64,000 bases of DNA, taken from positions 44,568,437 to 44,632,436 of the forward strand of contig NC_080575.1 in the NCBI RefSeq assembly GCF_029962835.1, in the 5' to 3' direction. Position 1 is the first letter of the stretch, and each line of letters begins with the position of its first letter. This document shows, piece by piece, positions 48,991-60,799 of the stretch. The translations under genes were made by a program, and so were the position numbers. The stretch comes from Magnolia sinica. Its lineage: Eukaryota > Streptophyta > Magnoliopsida > Magnoliales > Magnoliaceae. The notes beneath the pieces are model-generated. The model saw only the letters and a list, made by a program, of their open reading frames with translations, was not told the origin of the DNA and searched no databases.

Positions 48991-49519
48991 TGTAACGCCC
49001 CGTGTTTTCAGGACCCAAGTATATGACCCATTTCTCAAAAACTTGAGTGTTAACCTCAAAAATTTAGTATAAATTTGAACCGCTTATCATTAATTAGAGT
49101 TAACAACAATAAAGCTAGAGTAAACCATGCATTGAAATAAAAATGTCCAACTATAATAAACATCCAAACGTAGCGCCCAAACAACACTTATATAATCTCA
49201 AATACAAAGTCCATATAAGTAAAAACAAGAATCGATCAACTAGTGATGGAGCTCAATATGGGCCGCAGCGACCCCGTCTAGCTCCTCAGCTACCCGAACA
49301 ACATCGGCTCGCCCCATACCTGCATCAACTGTTACGGTTTGATAACGTCAATGGCTATCGCAGTGAGGAGCACCCTCTAAGATTGTGCACTCATTATTTA
49401 TAATCTAATATAGATTGCAAGTTATGAAATTAGATATATTAAACAAGGCATTTCATAATCATACTCATATACTCAAAATTTTAGCCAATCAACATAATCT
49501 CATCATAAGCAAATTATAA

Positions 49520-50220
49520 TAGCAATCACAATGCAAGGGAATACGTCCAGATGGTCAAAAAATAAATCATACAACTTTCTATTACACCTGAAAATCACAT
49601 TATACCTGAACTCTGTAAGATGGCTAGAAAATCGACAAGCAAACTTCAGCTCCACCCGAAAATCATGGTACAAGCAAAATCCATACTTCACCCAAAAATC
49701 ATATCGTATGTGAACACCGCAAGATGACTAGAAAATCGATGAGCGAACTTCAGCTCCACCTGAAAATCATCATACGACTGAACACCGCAAGATGAAGAGA
49801 GAACAACATATAAACGTCTACTTCACCCGAAAATCATATCGTATGTGAACACCACAAGATAGTTAGGAATCACTAAGCAAACACTTGCTCCACCCAGAAA
49901 TCCTAGTACGATTGAACACCGTAAGATGAAGAGGCAAGCAACATACAAAATCTAGACCACATGGAAATCATATTGTACGTGAACACCGCAAGATGGCTAG
50001 AAAATCGACAAATGAACTTTAGCTCCACCTGAAAATCATGATATGATTGAACACCGCAAGATGGCTAGAAAACCAACATATAATCTCTAGACCACCCGAA
50101 AATTGTATCGTATGTGAACACGACAAGATGGCTAGGAAATCGCCAAGTGAACACCCACTCCACCCGAAAATCACACTATGACCGAACACCGCAAGATGGC
50201 TAGGAAACAACAAGATATAC
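49520..50220 (-). repeat. Tandem repeat of about 65-70 bp in E2
   Basis: About ten units combining 'gaacaccgcaagatggctag', 'aaaatcgacaagcgaac' and 'ttcagctccacccgaaaatc'. It is the inverse of the E1 array at 12440-12930 but has more units, so copy number differs between E copies. Confidence 0.88.
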
Positions 50221-51149
50221 GAATATAACCATCAAGCCACAAAAGGGCACCAACAACCCATCAAAGCCACAAAGGGAAAAAAATGATCCAAGCCACATAG
50301 GGTAAATATGTAGTCCAAGACATGTAAGGCATAATCACGATCCAAGTCGCGTAAGTCAAATATGGACCGCAAGATAGTGAGTTCATGATAGGTCTCATTC
50401 ATTGCATCACTCAATCACAAACGACAGACATACAGTTAATTGACAATGTACGACTAAAGATAGCATGTTATCATCAAATCATTTATGCATGTTATAATTA
50501 AAGAGAGATGTCTACCATCTGACACAACAATTTAGCCTATTCAATAGTAAGGTAAGTAATTCAATTAGAGGAATCATGCCATCATTTATATCCAAATTAA
50601 TGAAATTAAGTGGGAAGTTCAAAGGGTGAGTCGTCACCTTAGAGCGTAGATTTATTTCTTGCTTGGTTGGAGATCATCAAAGGACTCAAAACACTCGATC
50701 AACTTAAAAAACCCCATGTCAATGGTTAGGATATAATAGGTTTAGATGCGTCCAAATGATTAAGGTTCCCAATGTGTATCCAAGTTAGAATCAGATTGGC
50801 GTAACTAGGTAAACTAAAGCGTAATTTAAATCCAAAAAAAAAAAGAATCTGTAACCTCAAATCCTGAATTAGCCACTAATTGGTTATAATGAACATTCCA
50901 GGTAGAGTACGGTTTGCTTACCAAAAATCCAAGTCAACTCGAGTTCAGCCCGACTCGAAATGATGTATCCTTCTTAATGAAAATGATCTGCACCAGTGCC
51001 ATTCACATACTTACAACTAAAGAACTGACTAAATATTTAATTACACTAAATCAGGGTCAATCATTGCAAGGAGCTAAGTTGACTTAACTTAACCTGGATC
51101 AACTTATTTGGCTCGGTGAGTTTCAATCGAGTTGACTCGCCAACCACCA

Positions 51150-51620
51150 AACCCGAACTTCTTCTTTCTCCCTTGATTTTCTTCCTCCTTCTCTTTCTTC
51201 TCCTATTCTTCTTGCTCCCTCTCTATCTCTCTCCCTGCTGGAATCCCAGCCAGGCCTAGACCAGGCCTAAATTCAACCTGACTCGACTGGACTTAGCTTC
51301 AGCCGAGTCAACTCGACCTCCTCTCTCTCTCTTTTCTTCCCTCTTTCCTTCTTCCTTTCTTCCTTTCTTTCTTCCTCCTCTTCTTCACACTCTTCTTCTT
51401 CTGCTAGCACACACAGCAATAGTCCCACCTAAAACGGGGCTTCCGACCCAGCTAAGTACTAGACTGAGTCAGGTCAGCGGGTCGGCTTGACCCGCTAGCA
51501 CCTCTCTCCCCCTCTGCTCTTTCTTCCCCTGTTTCTCCCTCTCTTTCTTCCTCGTCCTTTCCTTCTTTCTCCCTAACTACTCTCCTTCCTTCCCTCCTTG
51601 CTCAGGTTCTTCCAGCTGCA
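51150..51620. repeat. Pyrimidine-rich tract in E2
   Basis: Long CT-rich stretch ('ctcctctctctctcttttc', 'cttccttctt') interspersed with GACTCAGTC/GAGTCAACTCG motifs. It corresponds to the purine-rich tract of E1 and to 57230-57310 in E4. Confidence 0.9.
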
Positions 51621-53248
51621 TCTGGGCTCGACGTGGCCCGACTCGAGCTGCTTGGTGCGACAGCGGTAGCAACAACTGTACTTATCTCCCTTCTTCTTTC
51701 TTCTTTTCTTTCTATTTTTCTTCCACCCATCTTGTTTCAGCGTTCAAGAGGCCCAACCCGAACCCGAACTTGGCTTAGACTCAGACTGAGTCAACGCAGT
51801 TTGGTGGAGGAGATGGGTCAGCCGTTAATGGCGGATTCAAATCTGATGAACCTTCCTTCGATCTGCGTCATAGGATCGATTTTATTTGATCTAAACATGC
51901 TTCCTGACCACTGGTTTCGAAGTTTCGAAGTGCTTTGCGTGGTGGGTTCAAGTTTTGAAAGGTTGTGGCTGGTTATCATTGGAGGGTCGTGAGCAACAGA
52001 TAAAACCAAATGCTGCTCGATCCCCCCTCATTTTAAGTTACCCTAAATTCTCCCAGCACCGTCGGATGAGCAACGAATGGCCAGGATCCAATACCGCTGT
52101 CTGGCTTTTGAAACAGCTTAGCAAAACAGTGGGCTTTGGCATCAGTTTTCTAAAGAAAACCCCTAATCCGTGTGAACAGACACGGACGGTTGGGATGGCT
52201 TGCTCCAACGACTAAGATTCCTGGATCTAGCCTCACAAAAATCGCTCGCGTGGAGGCTTTCCTTTTTTAGAAAGGAAAGAAACACAAATCGCCTTTATGC
52301 GTTGGTGTTTATGATCACGCGTGTGCGAGAAATCAGGTCAAACTGGGCAGGGTTTACACAGGTTTGGGTCCTCTACAACATGGACGGTTTGGATCGTGGG
52401 ACCGATCTATGATGGTGAGAATGGCTATATCAGTCCGCCTGACAAAAAATTAAAAAGAAGAAAGGGGGAAATCCTTTCCTCTTTCGGACGAGTGCGGGTC
52501 AGCGCTCGTCTGACTGTGCTTATGGCATGGTGCACCTTAGGTGAGCCCCAACCGTGTACACATGCTTCTCATGTGGGGTCTAGTGAATCCACTCTGTTCA
52601 TCTGTTTTGTCAACCCAAAATAGGGCCCAACCCAAAGAATGGGGTAAATCCATGGCTTAGGTGGGCCGTATTAGTTGGTAGATGGCTTTTGAGTGCTAAT
52701 TATTATCAATTCGAGGTGGTATGTGGTCCACACCCATGATCTGAATTATTCATCTAGCTAGTGGGCCACCCAGGGCCACTATTTATTTTAGATTATATAA
52801 TAAAAATATATTTACATATTTATTTAGTATAATACATTAATAATTATAGATAAGTATTTATTTAAAATCATGAATATTTATAATGTATTTTTTTGTGATT
52901 ATATATGCATATATAGTATAGTAAAACTACTATTAAGTGATATAATATATATATATATAATATAATATAATACGATAATATATAGTTAAAATTATAAAAT
53001 GTAAGTGTTAATTAATATACATCAATTATATGATAATGTGTTGGTATACCATTTATTTTATATATAGTTTAAATAATATAAAATAAATAATATACGTAAT
53101 TTGAATAATTTACGTAACATATGTATTATTACAAATAATTACAAAATTATTTTGTATTATAATATATATGTACAATCATATCATATTTGAAATGAATTAT
53201 TTGGTCTTCCTGGTAACACCTGAGTACTGAAAAGTACGGGGTGTTACA

Positions 53249-53653
53249 GTGTTGGTACATGTTGATAAATTCTATTATCCAGTAGATTTTATTGTCATGG
53301 ATACTCAACCCATCATGGATATGAGCACTCAAATTCTCGTCATTCTTGGTCATTCATTCCTTACTACATCAAATGCAATTATTAATTGCAGGAAAGATAT
53401 TATGAATTTATCTTTTGGAAATATTACATTGGAGCTCAATATCTTCTTCAATATGAGCAAACAGGTAGATGATGATGAGGATGCTCATGACATTAACATG
53501 ATCGACTCTTTCATGAAATATAGAGCACTTTTGACTCTATACTCTGACACTCTAGAGACATGCTTGGCCCACTCCCCTGATTTTGATGATGACATGATTA
53601 GGAAGATGCATATCATGCTTGATGCTACGCTAGTACTTGAAGTTAACCGATGA
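53249..53653 (+). pseudogene. Athila/Tat-type protease C-terminal half and linker
   Basis: Continues the protease interrupted at 48990: LVHVDKFYYPVDFIVMD, then ILVILGHSFLTTSNAIINC (matching the conserved LGRPFLAT segment, with Arg to His and Pro to Ser changes) and NLSFGNITLEL. A long acidic linker follows with KQVDDDEDAHDINMID and DFDDDMIRKM. The frame stays open for about 135 codons to a TGA at 53651-53653. Its direct continuation from the left half shows that E2 landed in one gene. Confidence 0.88.
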
Positions 53654-53689
53654 AGGCCACAATTTGAAGACTTACCCTAGACCAATGAA

Positions 53690-54890
53690 TTACCTCTACC
53701 ATCTAACCTCAAAGCACCAAAGCTTGACCTAAAACCATTGCCCGCTAATCTTAAATATGTCTACTTAGGTCAAGATGAGACATACCCGGTGGTGATTTCT
53801 TCCCACTTTGAGAAAGAACTGAAAAGTATGCTTATTTATACTCTTATTAAGTATAAAGGAGCTCTTGGATGGTCGATTGCAGACCTCAAAGGAATTGATC
53901 CTTTGATTTGTACTCACTGCATTCACCTTGAGGATAACGCGAAAACCTTTCGACAACCACAACATTGATTAAATCTAAACATGAAGGAAGTAGTTAAAGG
54001 AGAGGTACTTAAGTTGTTGGATGTAGGTATCATATACCCTATATCCGATAGTCAATGGGTGATTCCAACTCAGGTGGTTCCTAAGAAGTCTAGAATCACT
54101 ATCGTAGCCAACGCCAACTAGATTTACTACTGGTTAGAGAATGTGCATTGACTACAGAAAGTTCAATACCATCATAAGGAAAGACCACTTTGCCCTTCAT
54201 TGATCAAATTTTGGAAAGGCTAGCTAATCACTCTTACTACTATTTCCTTGACGGGTATTTGGGCTATAATCAGATAGAGATAGCCCTTGAAGATAAAGAA
54301 AAGACAACATTCACATGCCCCCTATGGCACCTTTACGTACCGAAGGATGCCATTCAGACTGTGTAATGCCCCCACCACCTTTTTGCGACGCATGCTAAGT
54401 ATATTTTCTAATATGGTAAGGCAATATTTAGAGGTCTTCATGGACGACTTTCCTGTCTTTGGTCCATCCTTCAGCTAGTGCTTGTAAATTTTTTAAAATG
54501 TACTAAAGCGATGTGAAGAGAAGAATTTGGTGTTAAATTGGGAGAAGTGCCATTTCATGGTTCCTAAGGGAATTAAGGTAGATAAGGCTAAAGTTAACCT
54601 TATCTCTAACCTACCTCTACCCAAGAGCATACGAGACGTGCGATCCTTCTTAGAAAATGTTGGATTTTACAGACGATTCATAAAGGACTTCAGTCACCTC
54701 TCTCATCTTTTATGTAATCTACTTCAAAAGGATGTACCATATGAGTGGACTAAGCAATGTTGGGAAGCTTTTACTAAGCTCAAGGGCATGTTAACCACCG
54801 CTCCTATCATGCAGCCACCCGATTGGAGCATTCCTTTTGAGATTATATATGATATGTCAGACTATGCCATTGGGGCAGTGTTAGGTTAGA
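53690..54890 (+). pseudogene. Athila/Tat-type reverse transcriptase, degenerate
   Basis: RT begins with LPANLKYVYLGQDETYPVVI and GALGWSIADLKGIDPLIC. It continues in new frames with KEVVKGEVLKLLDVGIIYPI, VIPTQVVPKKSR, YGTFTYRRMPFRLCNAPTTF and the catalytic box VFMDDFPVFGPSF (about 54435-54474). The Asp-Asp pair is present; the middle Asp region near 54150-54260 is scrambled by shifts. The thumb and connection regions (54527-54889) read GFYRRFIKDFSHLSHLLCNL and KCFEALKKML-like segments. FMDDF-VFG is characteristic of Athila/Tat. At least four frameshifts or stops occur. Confidence 0.9.
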
Positions 54891-55220
54891 GAAAAGAGAA
54901 AAAGCCCTACGTTATTCATTATGCAAGTAGAACCTTAAATCCTGCCCAAGCGAACTACTCTAATACAGAAAAGGAACTCTTAGCCATAGTGTTCACTTTG
55001 GACAAATTTAGGTCCTATTTAATTAGATCCAAGATCATCATTTATACTGATCATATAGCGCTGAAATACCTTCTTTCTAAGAATGATGCTAAGCCCCACT
55101 TGATAAGATGAATTCTCTTACTTCAAGAGTTTGATTTAGAAATACGAGACAAAAAGGGAGTAGAGAACGTAGTGGCTGACCATCTCTCAAGGATTGATCT
55201 CCCCAATTCCCTTGAGATGA
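54830..55220 (+). pseudogene. Athila/Tat-type RNase H, degenerate
   Basis: Reads MSDYAIGAVLG, stop, RKEKKPYVIHYASRTLN, NYSNTEKELLAIVFTLDKF, RSKIIIYTDHIALKYLL, then DKKGVENVVADHLSRID. The Asp, Glu, Asp and Asp active-site positions are all recognisable (SDYA, TEKE, YTDH, VADH). Stops occur at 54887 and near 55110. It joins RT upstream and the integrase linker downstream. Confidence 0.9.
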
Positions 55221-55680
55221 CACCCATAAACGACATGTTCTCTGATGAACCATTGTTCAAACTCTCCCAACTACCTTGGTTTGCAGACATTGCAAATTAT
55301 CTTGTTACAGGTCTTATATCGACACATTGGACTGCGCAAGATAAAAGAAAATTCTTCACCAAGTAAGTTCTTCTGGGACAATCCATATCTATTTAAATAC
55401 TACCTAGACCAAATTCTAAGGAGATGCATACCAGACAATGAACACCAAAGTGTCATCTCCTTCTGTCATTCTCAGGCCTGTGGTGGTCACTTTTCTGCTA
55501 AAAAGGCCACAATCAAAATCCTGTAGTACAGCTTTTACTGGCCCACCATGTTCAAAGATACTCATGAGTTTTACAGAGTTTGTGAGCATTGTCAGAAATT
55601 GGGAGCATTGTCTAGTTGAAATATGATGCCTCTAAATCTCATTCTGATTATTGAAGCATTTGATTATTAGGGCATCGATT
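55221..55680 (+). pseudogene. Athila/Tat-type integrase, N-terminal fragment
   Basis: After the linker (WFADIANYLVTGLI) comes the HHCC zinc finger. It includes DNEHQSVISFCHSQACGGHF with FYWPTMFKDTHEFYRVCEHC further on, so both His and both Cys are visible (about 55437-55600). It continues with MMPLNLILIIEAF and GIDF and ends there, before the catalytic core. A roughly 30-bp piece containing 'gagtttgtgagcatt' (about 55577) is duplicated just beyond the break (about 55685), suggesting a repair-type junction. The catalytic core and 3' LTR are absent from the window. Confidence 0.88.
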
Positions 55681-55689
55681 TCAGAGTTT

Positions 55690-58600
55690 GTGAGCATTAT
55701 CAGAAATTTACTTGCATTAAACAATAAGTTCTAAGGTTTTAACGCATAAGGATCGGTGGAAGGTTGAAAGACCCATAATTAAGGTGGTTTGGTCTTTCAT
55801 CAAGGGAGTCAGGCCTAACAACACTTGGTTCAATGAGTGGGCTTAATCTGGGCCTGATGTGACCCATCTTGACGACCCCAAAGGTGGCCTACCCAACTGC
55901 ATGGTGCAGTCCACCTGACTATTTGGTTCGACCCACCTATTTGTGAGGTGTGGCCCACCTCAATGTTTGTTGCGACCCACCTGACTATTTTGTGCGACTG
56001 ACCTGTTTGTGAAGTGCAGCCCACCAGTATGGTGCAGCCCATCTAACTGTTGCATTTGAGTAGTGCACAGCTGCGGTTGAGCCTTTTGGCTCGGCCCAAT
56101 TGTGTGGCCCGCTACATTAACAAGTAAAGCCCAATTGTCGTGGCCCACTGAGATGAATGGTGAGGCCCGCTGGATATCAGCGTGAAGCCCATCTGATACC
56201 CACGTGCAGTCCACCCCCTACAGCCCCATTCACGGTCTAGATTAGGCCTGATTTCAGCCCAACTTCCAGCCTAATTTTAACTGGAAATCAAGGCCCAGAC
56301 CGGGCCTATTTTTTATTAGAAACAGGGCCCATTTGTTGGGACATTTATAGCCCAACGTGAAGCCTGTTGTGGTCAGACTAGAGGCCCAAAGCTCAATCAT
56401 TATTTAACTTGGTTTCGGCCTAGATGAAACCCAGTTCCAGCTTATTACAGAGCCCCATTTAAGGCCTGCTTCTACTTCCAATCTCAGCCATGTCTGAGGG
56501 CTGATTTTGGTCCCTATCGTGGCCCATTTACAACCCACCAGTGGGGCTAGTTCAAGGCCCATATGGAGGTACTTTACTGGTCCTCGTCCCTGCCCATGCA
56601 AGGCTCACATTCCGACCCGAACCAAGGCCTGCTTCAGGCTTGATCTTAGTCCGAATCAAAGCCTATTTGCGGGCCGTCCTCAGCATGATTCTAGTTTACC
56701 TCAGAGCCTAGACGGATACTCACTTTCATCCATGGTTCTGGCCCAAAATGCAGGCATTTCCTAGCCTAATTTTGGTTTGGAACTAAGCTGCTTCCTGGTC
56801 TCTATCGTGGTTTGAAATATAGTCATTGATTGGCTTAGTTTCAACCTGAACCACGGCCATTATTTGGCCTGGTTCTGGCTCAAAACAGAGCTTTTATTTT
56901 ACCGAGTTTCAGCCCAAAACACTACCATTTGTTTGGCCTGATCAGAGGCTGCCTTTCCCATGGATTATAGCCGGATGTTCGGCACAAAACATAGCCATAA
57001 CATAGGCTAGCTTCGGTTCCTAACTCAATTAGGATGAAGGCTAGCTTCGGCCCGAGACACAGCAATTATAAAGGCTAGACAGGACCTTGCTTTACCAATT
57101 ATGACCCTAACAGCTAGGTGCAGCTGAAGGGTAGGCAGTTACTAGGTATTTTCGAGCTCTGGGAGGTGGACATGGCTCTCACCTTCTCTCCCTCAACCAA
57201 GTCAACCCACAGACAGGCCGAGTCGACTCAAGGACTCAGCTCTCCCTCTCTCTCTCTCCCTCTTTCTCTCTCTTTCCTTTCTCTCTCTCCTTTCACCTTT
57301 CACCCTTGCTGTTGCGAATCCCAAGGGCACAGTGCTCTTCTTATAGCAATGGGAGAGAGCCTCCTATGGTTAGAAAAAGAGCTTCATAAGCGACGATCGT
57401 GATTTCAAAGTGGCCATGCATGGGGCCCATCCATACGCTAGGATGAATTGCTGACATTCTGATCTATCAGAAAAGTAAGTTTTCGGGTCTGGTGTGGCCC
57501 ATCTCATGATCAGATTCTAGCAAGTTATCGGGGAAGATGATCTACCCTTTAATGGTAAATCACTACTCTACGTATTTCAACATGATTTGGTCCATTTGAG
57601 CGGACCAGATGGGACCTTTGATCAGTGTGGGGCCCAATTTTTGGACCCCAAACGTTAGTTTCAAATCATCTCATGAGAATGTCCAGTTTTCTTCATTTTC
57701 TCATGAGATGAGATGACCTCCTTTCTTATCTCATACTATCTCCCATGAAGGGCTAGGATTGCTCCATGTGGCCTAAGGAGTGGTTAGAAATACTCCAGCA
57801 CCCCCTTCCCAGAGGGAAATGTTACTTTTTACTTTTCTTTTGCAGCCCATTGTTTGACCGTTTTTGGAAATGGGAGAGCATGCCTCTTCCTGGGAATGGA
57901 CAGTTGGGATGGCATGATTAGGCCGATCGTGGGCCACCCATGTAGCCATAGATCGGGCCCACATCACAGATCCTAGCAACATGTAGGTCTTTGGACGGTT
58001 CTATTCTAACTTCTTCGTTCCTTTGCATAGGCCTAAAACCTATACCGTTATGATGGGGCGAGCCCCACAAGCAAAATGAACGGTTTGGATCACCTGGAAA
58101 GTTCCCAGAGTGGGCCACTTTGGGAGGTGAAGTCCATTAGATTTAAAACGCATGTTGACGGGAGGAATTCACTATTTTTTCTCTTTTTTGGAAGGAGCTC
58201 GGTTAAAGCTCGTTTGACCGAGCCCATTATTCCAGTGCACATCATGCACAAGCGCGTGGGGTGCACATAAACTTTGTGTGGGGGTCCACCACGATGATTG
58301 TGATGAATCTGGTTCGTCCAATCACCTTAGGAGCATCCCCTAGGGGTACTAGCCCATTTTGGGGTGGGCTGAGTCCCAGGTGGGCCATATCACACGTCCC
58401 AGGCTCTATTTAACCTCATGATCGATGATATGATGGCTGGATCGGTTTGATATTAAACTTGAACGACTTATTGTGGATTTAGAGCGTAATGGGTGCTTAG
58501 CTGGCTATTCATTAGCCTTTGAAGATTGATCTATCAGGTATTGCTACCATTAGTTGATTTAAAACTATCCTGATTTAAGGTGTCTAATCAAAGTTACCTT

Positions 58601-58775
58601 TTAGACTGATATGGGGTGCATTCCAACTCCTAGAGCCTCTGATGGATGGTCTTTAGTGGTGCCTGGAAGTCTCATCCTGCATATCAAGTTCAAGTTATCT
58701 AGTTAATCGATCTTGATTTTTATAGACGTAGTTTTAAGGGGTAACACCCGTGTACCAGAGGTACGAGGTGTTACA
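55690..58775 (-). mobile_element. Tekay/Del-type element, 3' LTR (family E related, copy E4)
   Basis: The right end, ..GGTAACACCCGTG...GAGGTGTTACA at 58775, is the LTR start in minus orientation and adjoins the PPT. It includes the family E pyrimidine tract with GAGTCGACTC motifs (57210-57310) and a 'ggggtccacca' block (58280). The left boundary is unclear: the expected TGTAACGCC end is not found, and the Athila fragment ends near 55680, so this LTR is probably truncated on the left. It is non-coding. Confidence 0.7.
55830..57090. repeat. Degenerate GGCCCA/GGCCT repeat zone in E4
   Basis: Loosely periodic (about 30-60 bp) sequence with recurring 'tgtggcccac', 'ggcccaa', 'ggcctg(a/g)tt' and 'tttcggcccaaaacatagcc' motifs. 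It has no counterpart of similar length in E1 or E2, so it is a copy-specific or subfamily-specific expansion. Confidence 0.65.
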
Positions 58776-58797
58776 GTCTACCCCCCTAAAAAAAATT
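58776..58797 (-). other. Polypurine tract of the Tekay/Del-type element
   Basis: Read on the minus strand it is TTTTTTTTAGGGGGGTAGAC immediately before the 3' LTR start. It follows 'atttcgaggacaaa', the conserved pol end. It matches the PPT context of element D at 43930-43967. Confidence 0.9.
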
Positions 58798-60263
58798 TGT
58801 CCTCGAAATTACTTGTGGTGTGTTGTTGAATAAGTGAGGGTATTTCTCCTTAACCTCAGCTTCTTATTCCCACGTCGCCTCTTCTTCTCTATGATGTGAC
58901 CAAAGAACCTTGACTAATGGTATAGTCTTTGTCCATAGGACCTGCTCCTTATGGTCAAAGATGCAGATAGGTTCCTTAGTGTAAGAGGCGTCATCTGTAA
59001 GCTCAATCTGCTCCGAGCTAATGATGTACGACTCGTCTAGCGTGTATTTCTTCAACATTGACATGTGAAAGATGTTGTGAATACCGGCCAATGCAGTAGG
59101 TAGCGCAAGGCGGTATACTACAGGTCCCACACGATCCAAAATCTCGAAAGGTCCAATGAAACGAGGTGATAGCTTCCCTTTCTGTCCGAACCTCATTAAA
59201 CCCTTCATAGGCGACACCTTTAGGAATACATGATCGTCAGTCGCAAACTCCAAGTCACATTGTCAATTATCTGCATAGTTCTTTTGTCTACTCTGGGCGG
59301 TACGCAAACGCTTCCGAACTACATCAATGACTAGGGTAGTAGCCTGAATAAGCTCAGGCCCTAACAAGCTTCTCACTCTAATTTCTGCCCAACACTAAGG
59401 AGCTCGGCAAGGGCGACCATAGAGAACCTCATACGGTGCCATGCCTATGCTGGACTGGAATCTGTTGTTGTATGTAAATTCTGCCAGAGCTAAGTGATCG
59501 TCCCAGTTGCCCTAAAAGTCCAGAGCACATGCTCTTAGCATATCCTCCAAAATCTGATTCACCCTTTCAATCTGTCTGTCTGTCTGAGTGTGAAACGTCA
59601 TGCTGAACTTGAGCTCTATGCCCATCTCTTCCTATAACCTCTTCCAAAAGGCAGAAGTAAATGTGGAGTCTCGATCTGATATAATCTCCCGGGGAACTCT
59701 GTAGGATCGCACGACTTCCCAGATGTTTAACTTCGCCAAACTATCAGTGGAATCTGTCGTGCAAATCGGGAGAAATCGGGCAGCCTTTGTCAACCTATCG
59801 ACGATGACCCATATCGAGTTGTGCTTCCTCTACGTCCTAGGAAGGCCGGATATAAAATCCATGAAGATGTTGTCCCACTTCCATTTAAGTAGTGGCAACA
59901 ACTGTAAGAGGCCAGCAGGCTTGCAATGTTTGACCTAGATTTTTTGGCATACCATACACTTTACTACAAAACCTACGATGTCCCTCTTCATGTTGTTCCA
60001 CCAGTACTGTCTCTTGACGTCATTATACATCTTGGTGCTACCCGGGTGGATGGCCATTTTGGAGTGATGTGCCTTTGTCATCACTTCTTTTCTCAAATCT
60101 ATATTGTCGGGTATGCATAATCGCCCCTGATATCAGAGACCACCATCATCACCAATCCTCCAATCGGGTATTTTCGCACTCCTACACCTCTCCTTCATCT
60201 TAGCCAGCCATTCGTCCTGACCTTGGACTGAAACCACATGGTGCACTAGGGTAGGTTCAATGG
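58786..60263 (-). pseudogene. Tekay/Del chromovirus integrase with C-terminal chromodomain, degenerate
   Basis: Going down from about 60110, the minus strand has a zinc finger with HHSKMAIHPG and KCMVCQKI. The catalytic core has [21 protein letters not shown] and RQIERVNQILEDML (Asp, Asp and Glu present), then FTYNNRFQSSIGMAPYEVLY. From 59253 to 58864 an open frame covers the C-terminal barrel ([20 protein letters not shown]) and the chromodomain end [21 protein letters not shown] stop cuts it, and the tail EAEVKEKYPHLF is still readable to a terminal TAG at 58786. Scattered stops and at least one shift occur. The chromodomain and termination at the PPT place it in the Tekay/Del clade (inference from motif style). 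Confidence 0.92.
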
Positions 60264-60779
60264 TTAGAAGAGCCACGTAAACATCTGGCTGATCAAGTTG
60301 AGTTGGACGTCGAAGTCCTGGATAAACTCCATCATCTCCCATTCCTTGATCATCAGAGTGGCTACTAGCTCATGCTTCTTCTTCCAACTCAAAGCATCGG
60401 CCACTGAGTTCGCCTTACCCAGATGGTAAGATATGTCAAAGTGGAAGTCTTTAAGTCTTTCCATCCACTGACACTGGTGTATGTTCAAGTCATTCTATGT
60501 GAATATGTACTTTAGACTCTTGTGGTCGCAGAACAACTGAAACTCTTCTCCATAGAGGTAGTGTCTCCGTATCTTTAGGGCAAAGACCACTGCTGCCAAC
60601 TCCAGATTGTGAGTCGAGTAGTTCTCTTCATGCTTCTTCAACTGCCTCGAAGTGTAAGCCATCACTTTATCATTTTGCATCAGCACACACCCTAGTCCCA
60701 ACTTCGACGCGTCGTTGTACACCACGAATGTCTCTTCCTCTTGTAGAAGGGTGAGTACTGGCAGGGAAGTCAGTCTCAT
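60264..60779 (-). pseudogene. Tekay/Del RNase H, degenerate
   Basis: Minus strand 60779-60495 reads [58 protein letters not shown] and [11 protein letters not shown]. After a stop at about 60492 the frame continues with QCQWMERLKDFHFDISYHLG and NSVADALSWKK (canonical VADALSRK, with an Arg to Trp change). Active-site Asp, Glu and Asp residues (YNDAS, NLEL, FCDH, VADA) are retained. Confidence 0.93.
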
Positions 60780-60799
60780 TTTCAGCTTTTAAAAAGCCG

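Larger units (their letters stand above)
48991..53248 (-). mobile_element. Family E solo LTR, copy E2 (complete, in protease gene)
   Basis: A 4258-bp element with ends TGTAACGCCCC and ..CGGGGTGTTACA. Flanks GTTTT (48986-48990) and GTGTT (53249-53253) are a 5-bp duplication with one mismatch. It is the inverted, full-length counterpart of E1: 66-bp repeats at 49520-50220, a pyrimidine-rich tract at 51150-51620, and an AT-rich zone at 52790-53200. It has no PBS, PPT or coding domain, so it is a solo LTR. The protease reading frame continues on both sides. Confidence 0.88.
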
